In this document: positions 14,277 through 14,420 of the stretch, one piece after another
Layout: every line of letters begins with the position of its first letter
How positions within the stretch are numbered: position 1 is the stretch's first letter
Translations under genes and position numbers: made by a program
Origin: JAKBCQ01 sp021807585
GTDB lineage: Bacteria; Planctomycetota; Planctomycetia; Isosphaerales; Isosphaeraceae
Length of the DNA: 14,420 nucleotides
Direction of reading: 5' to 3'
NCBI GenBank assembly: GCA_027325115.1
Contig: DAHWFG010000073.1
Location: 1 to 14,420 of the forward strand
Notes under the pieces: model-generated
What the model was told of the DNA's origin: nothing
What the model saw: the letters and a program-made list of their open reading frames with translations, nothing else
Databases searched by the model: none

Positions 14277-14420
14277 GTTCCTGTCATCAACGATATCTGA
14301 CGGGTAAGACCCTTGCAATATTCCGATCCAAGGAAACGGTTGATTCAACGAGACGGCGGGATAGGAAAACCCCGGGACGATATTGATTTTGCGTTCGACG
14401 GAAAGTAAAGAGTCGGTATG
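14277..14420. other. window edge, no gene recognised
   Basis: 144 bases upstream (minus strand) of the sigma-factor remnant. The minus frame is open to 14348 but is not sigma-like there. No complete gene, terminator or RNA was identified. Confidence 0.5.

Overview
The window looks like chromosomal DNA of a planctomycete, probably of the Isosphaeraceae type. This is inferred from the gene families present and not from a marker gene. They include a secreted DUF1080 (3-keto-disaccharide hydrolase) protein, a secreted TlpA-like protein with a long helical N-terminal part, a remnant of a planctomycete-type ECF sigma factor (TIGR02999-like), an orphan NtrC-type regulator, a dienelactone-hydrolase-like esterase and an Rpn/DUF4351 protein. 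The DNA is GC-rich and unusually full of the palindrome CGATCG. Short AT-rich patches occur between and inside genes. No tRNA, rRNA, CRISPR array or complete insertion sequence was seen.

Layout. At 104-3408 (+) lie a short UvrC without the C-terminal helix-hairpin-helix domain and a two-ATPase ABC-F translation factor. At 3537-4955 (+) lies an Rpn-family nuclease gene followed by a partial tandem duplicate of its own 3' end. At 5156-6785 (+) lie a GmhA-like SIS isomerase and a ROK sugar kinase, 25 bases apart. At 6807-10360 (-) lie a small secreted Gln-rich/Lys-Ala-Thr-rich protein, a sigma-54-dependent response regulator and an alpha/beta hydrolase. At 10579-12537 (+) lies a secreted TlpA-like protein whose thioredoxin active-site cysteines are both missing; it is followed by a strong intrinsic terminator. 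At 13020-14276 (-) lie a DUF1080 protein and a decayed sigma-factor fragment.

The most interesting part is the Rpn locus. In E. coli, Rpn proteins are anti-phage toxins. Each is inhibited by a short C-terminal protein (RpnS) translated from a start inside the same gene, and its dimer helix carries a variable number of four-residue repeats. Here the rpn gene has an in-frame internal ATG (4164) preceded by AAGGGAG, just ahead of five 24-base repeats (ten four-residue units). The downstream duplication copies that AAGGGAG, the same ATG, a version with four units, the DUF4351-like tail, the stop codon and 9 bases beyond it. The result is what looks like a free-standing small cistron (4674-4946). 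This could be an intragenic toxin-antitoxin gene plus a detached antitoxin-like copy; it could also be a decaying duplicate.

Other notable points are the zinc-motif-less ROK kinase, the cysteine-less thioredoxin domain, the altered acidic pocket of the receiver domain and the possible mutually exclusive hairpins in the leader of the TlpA-like gene.
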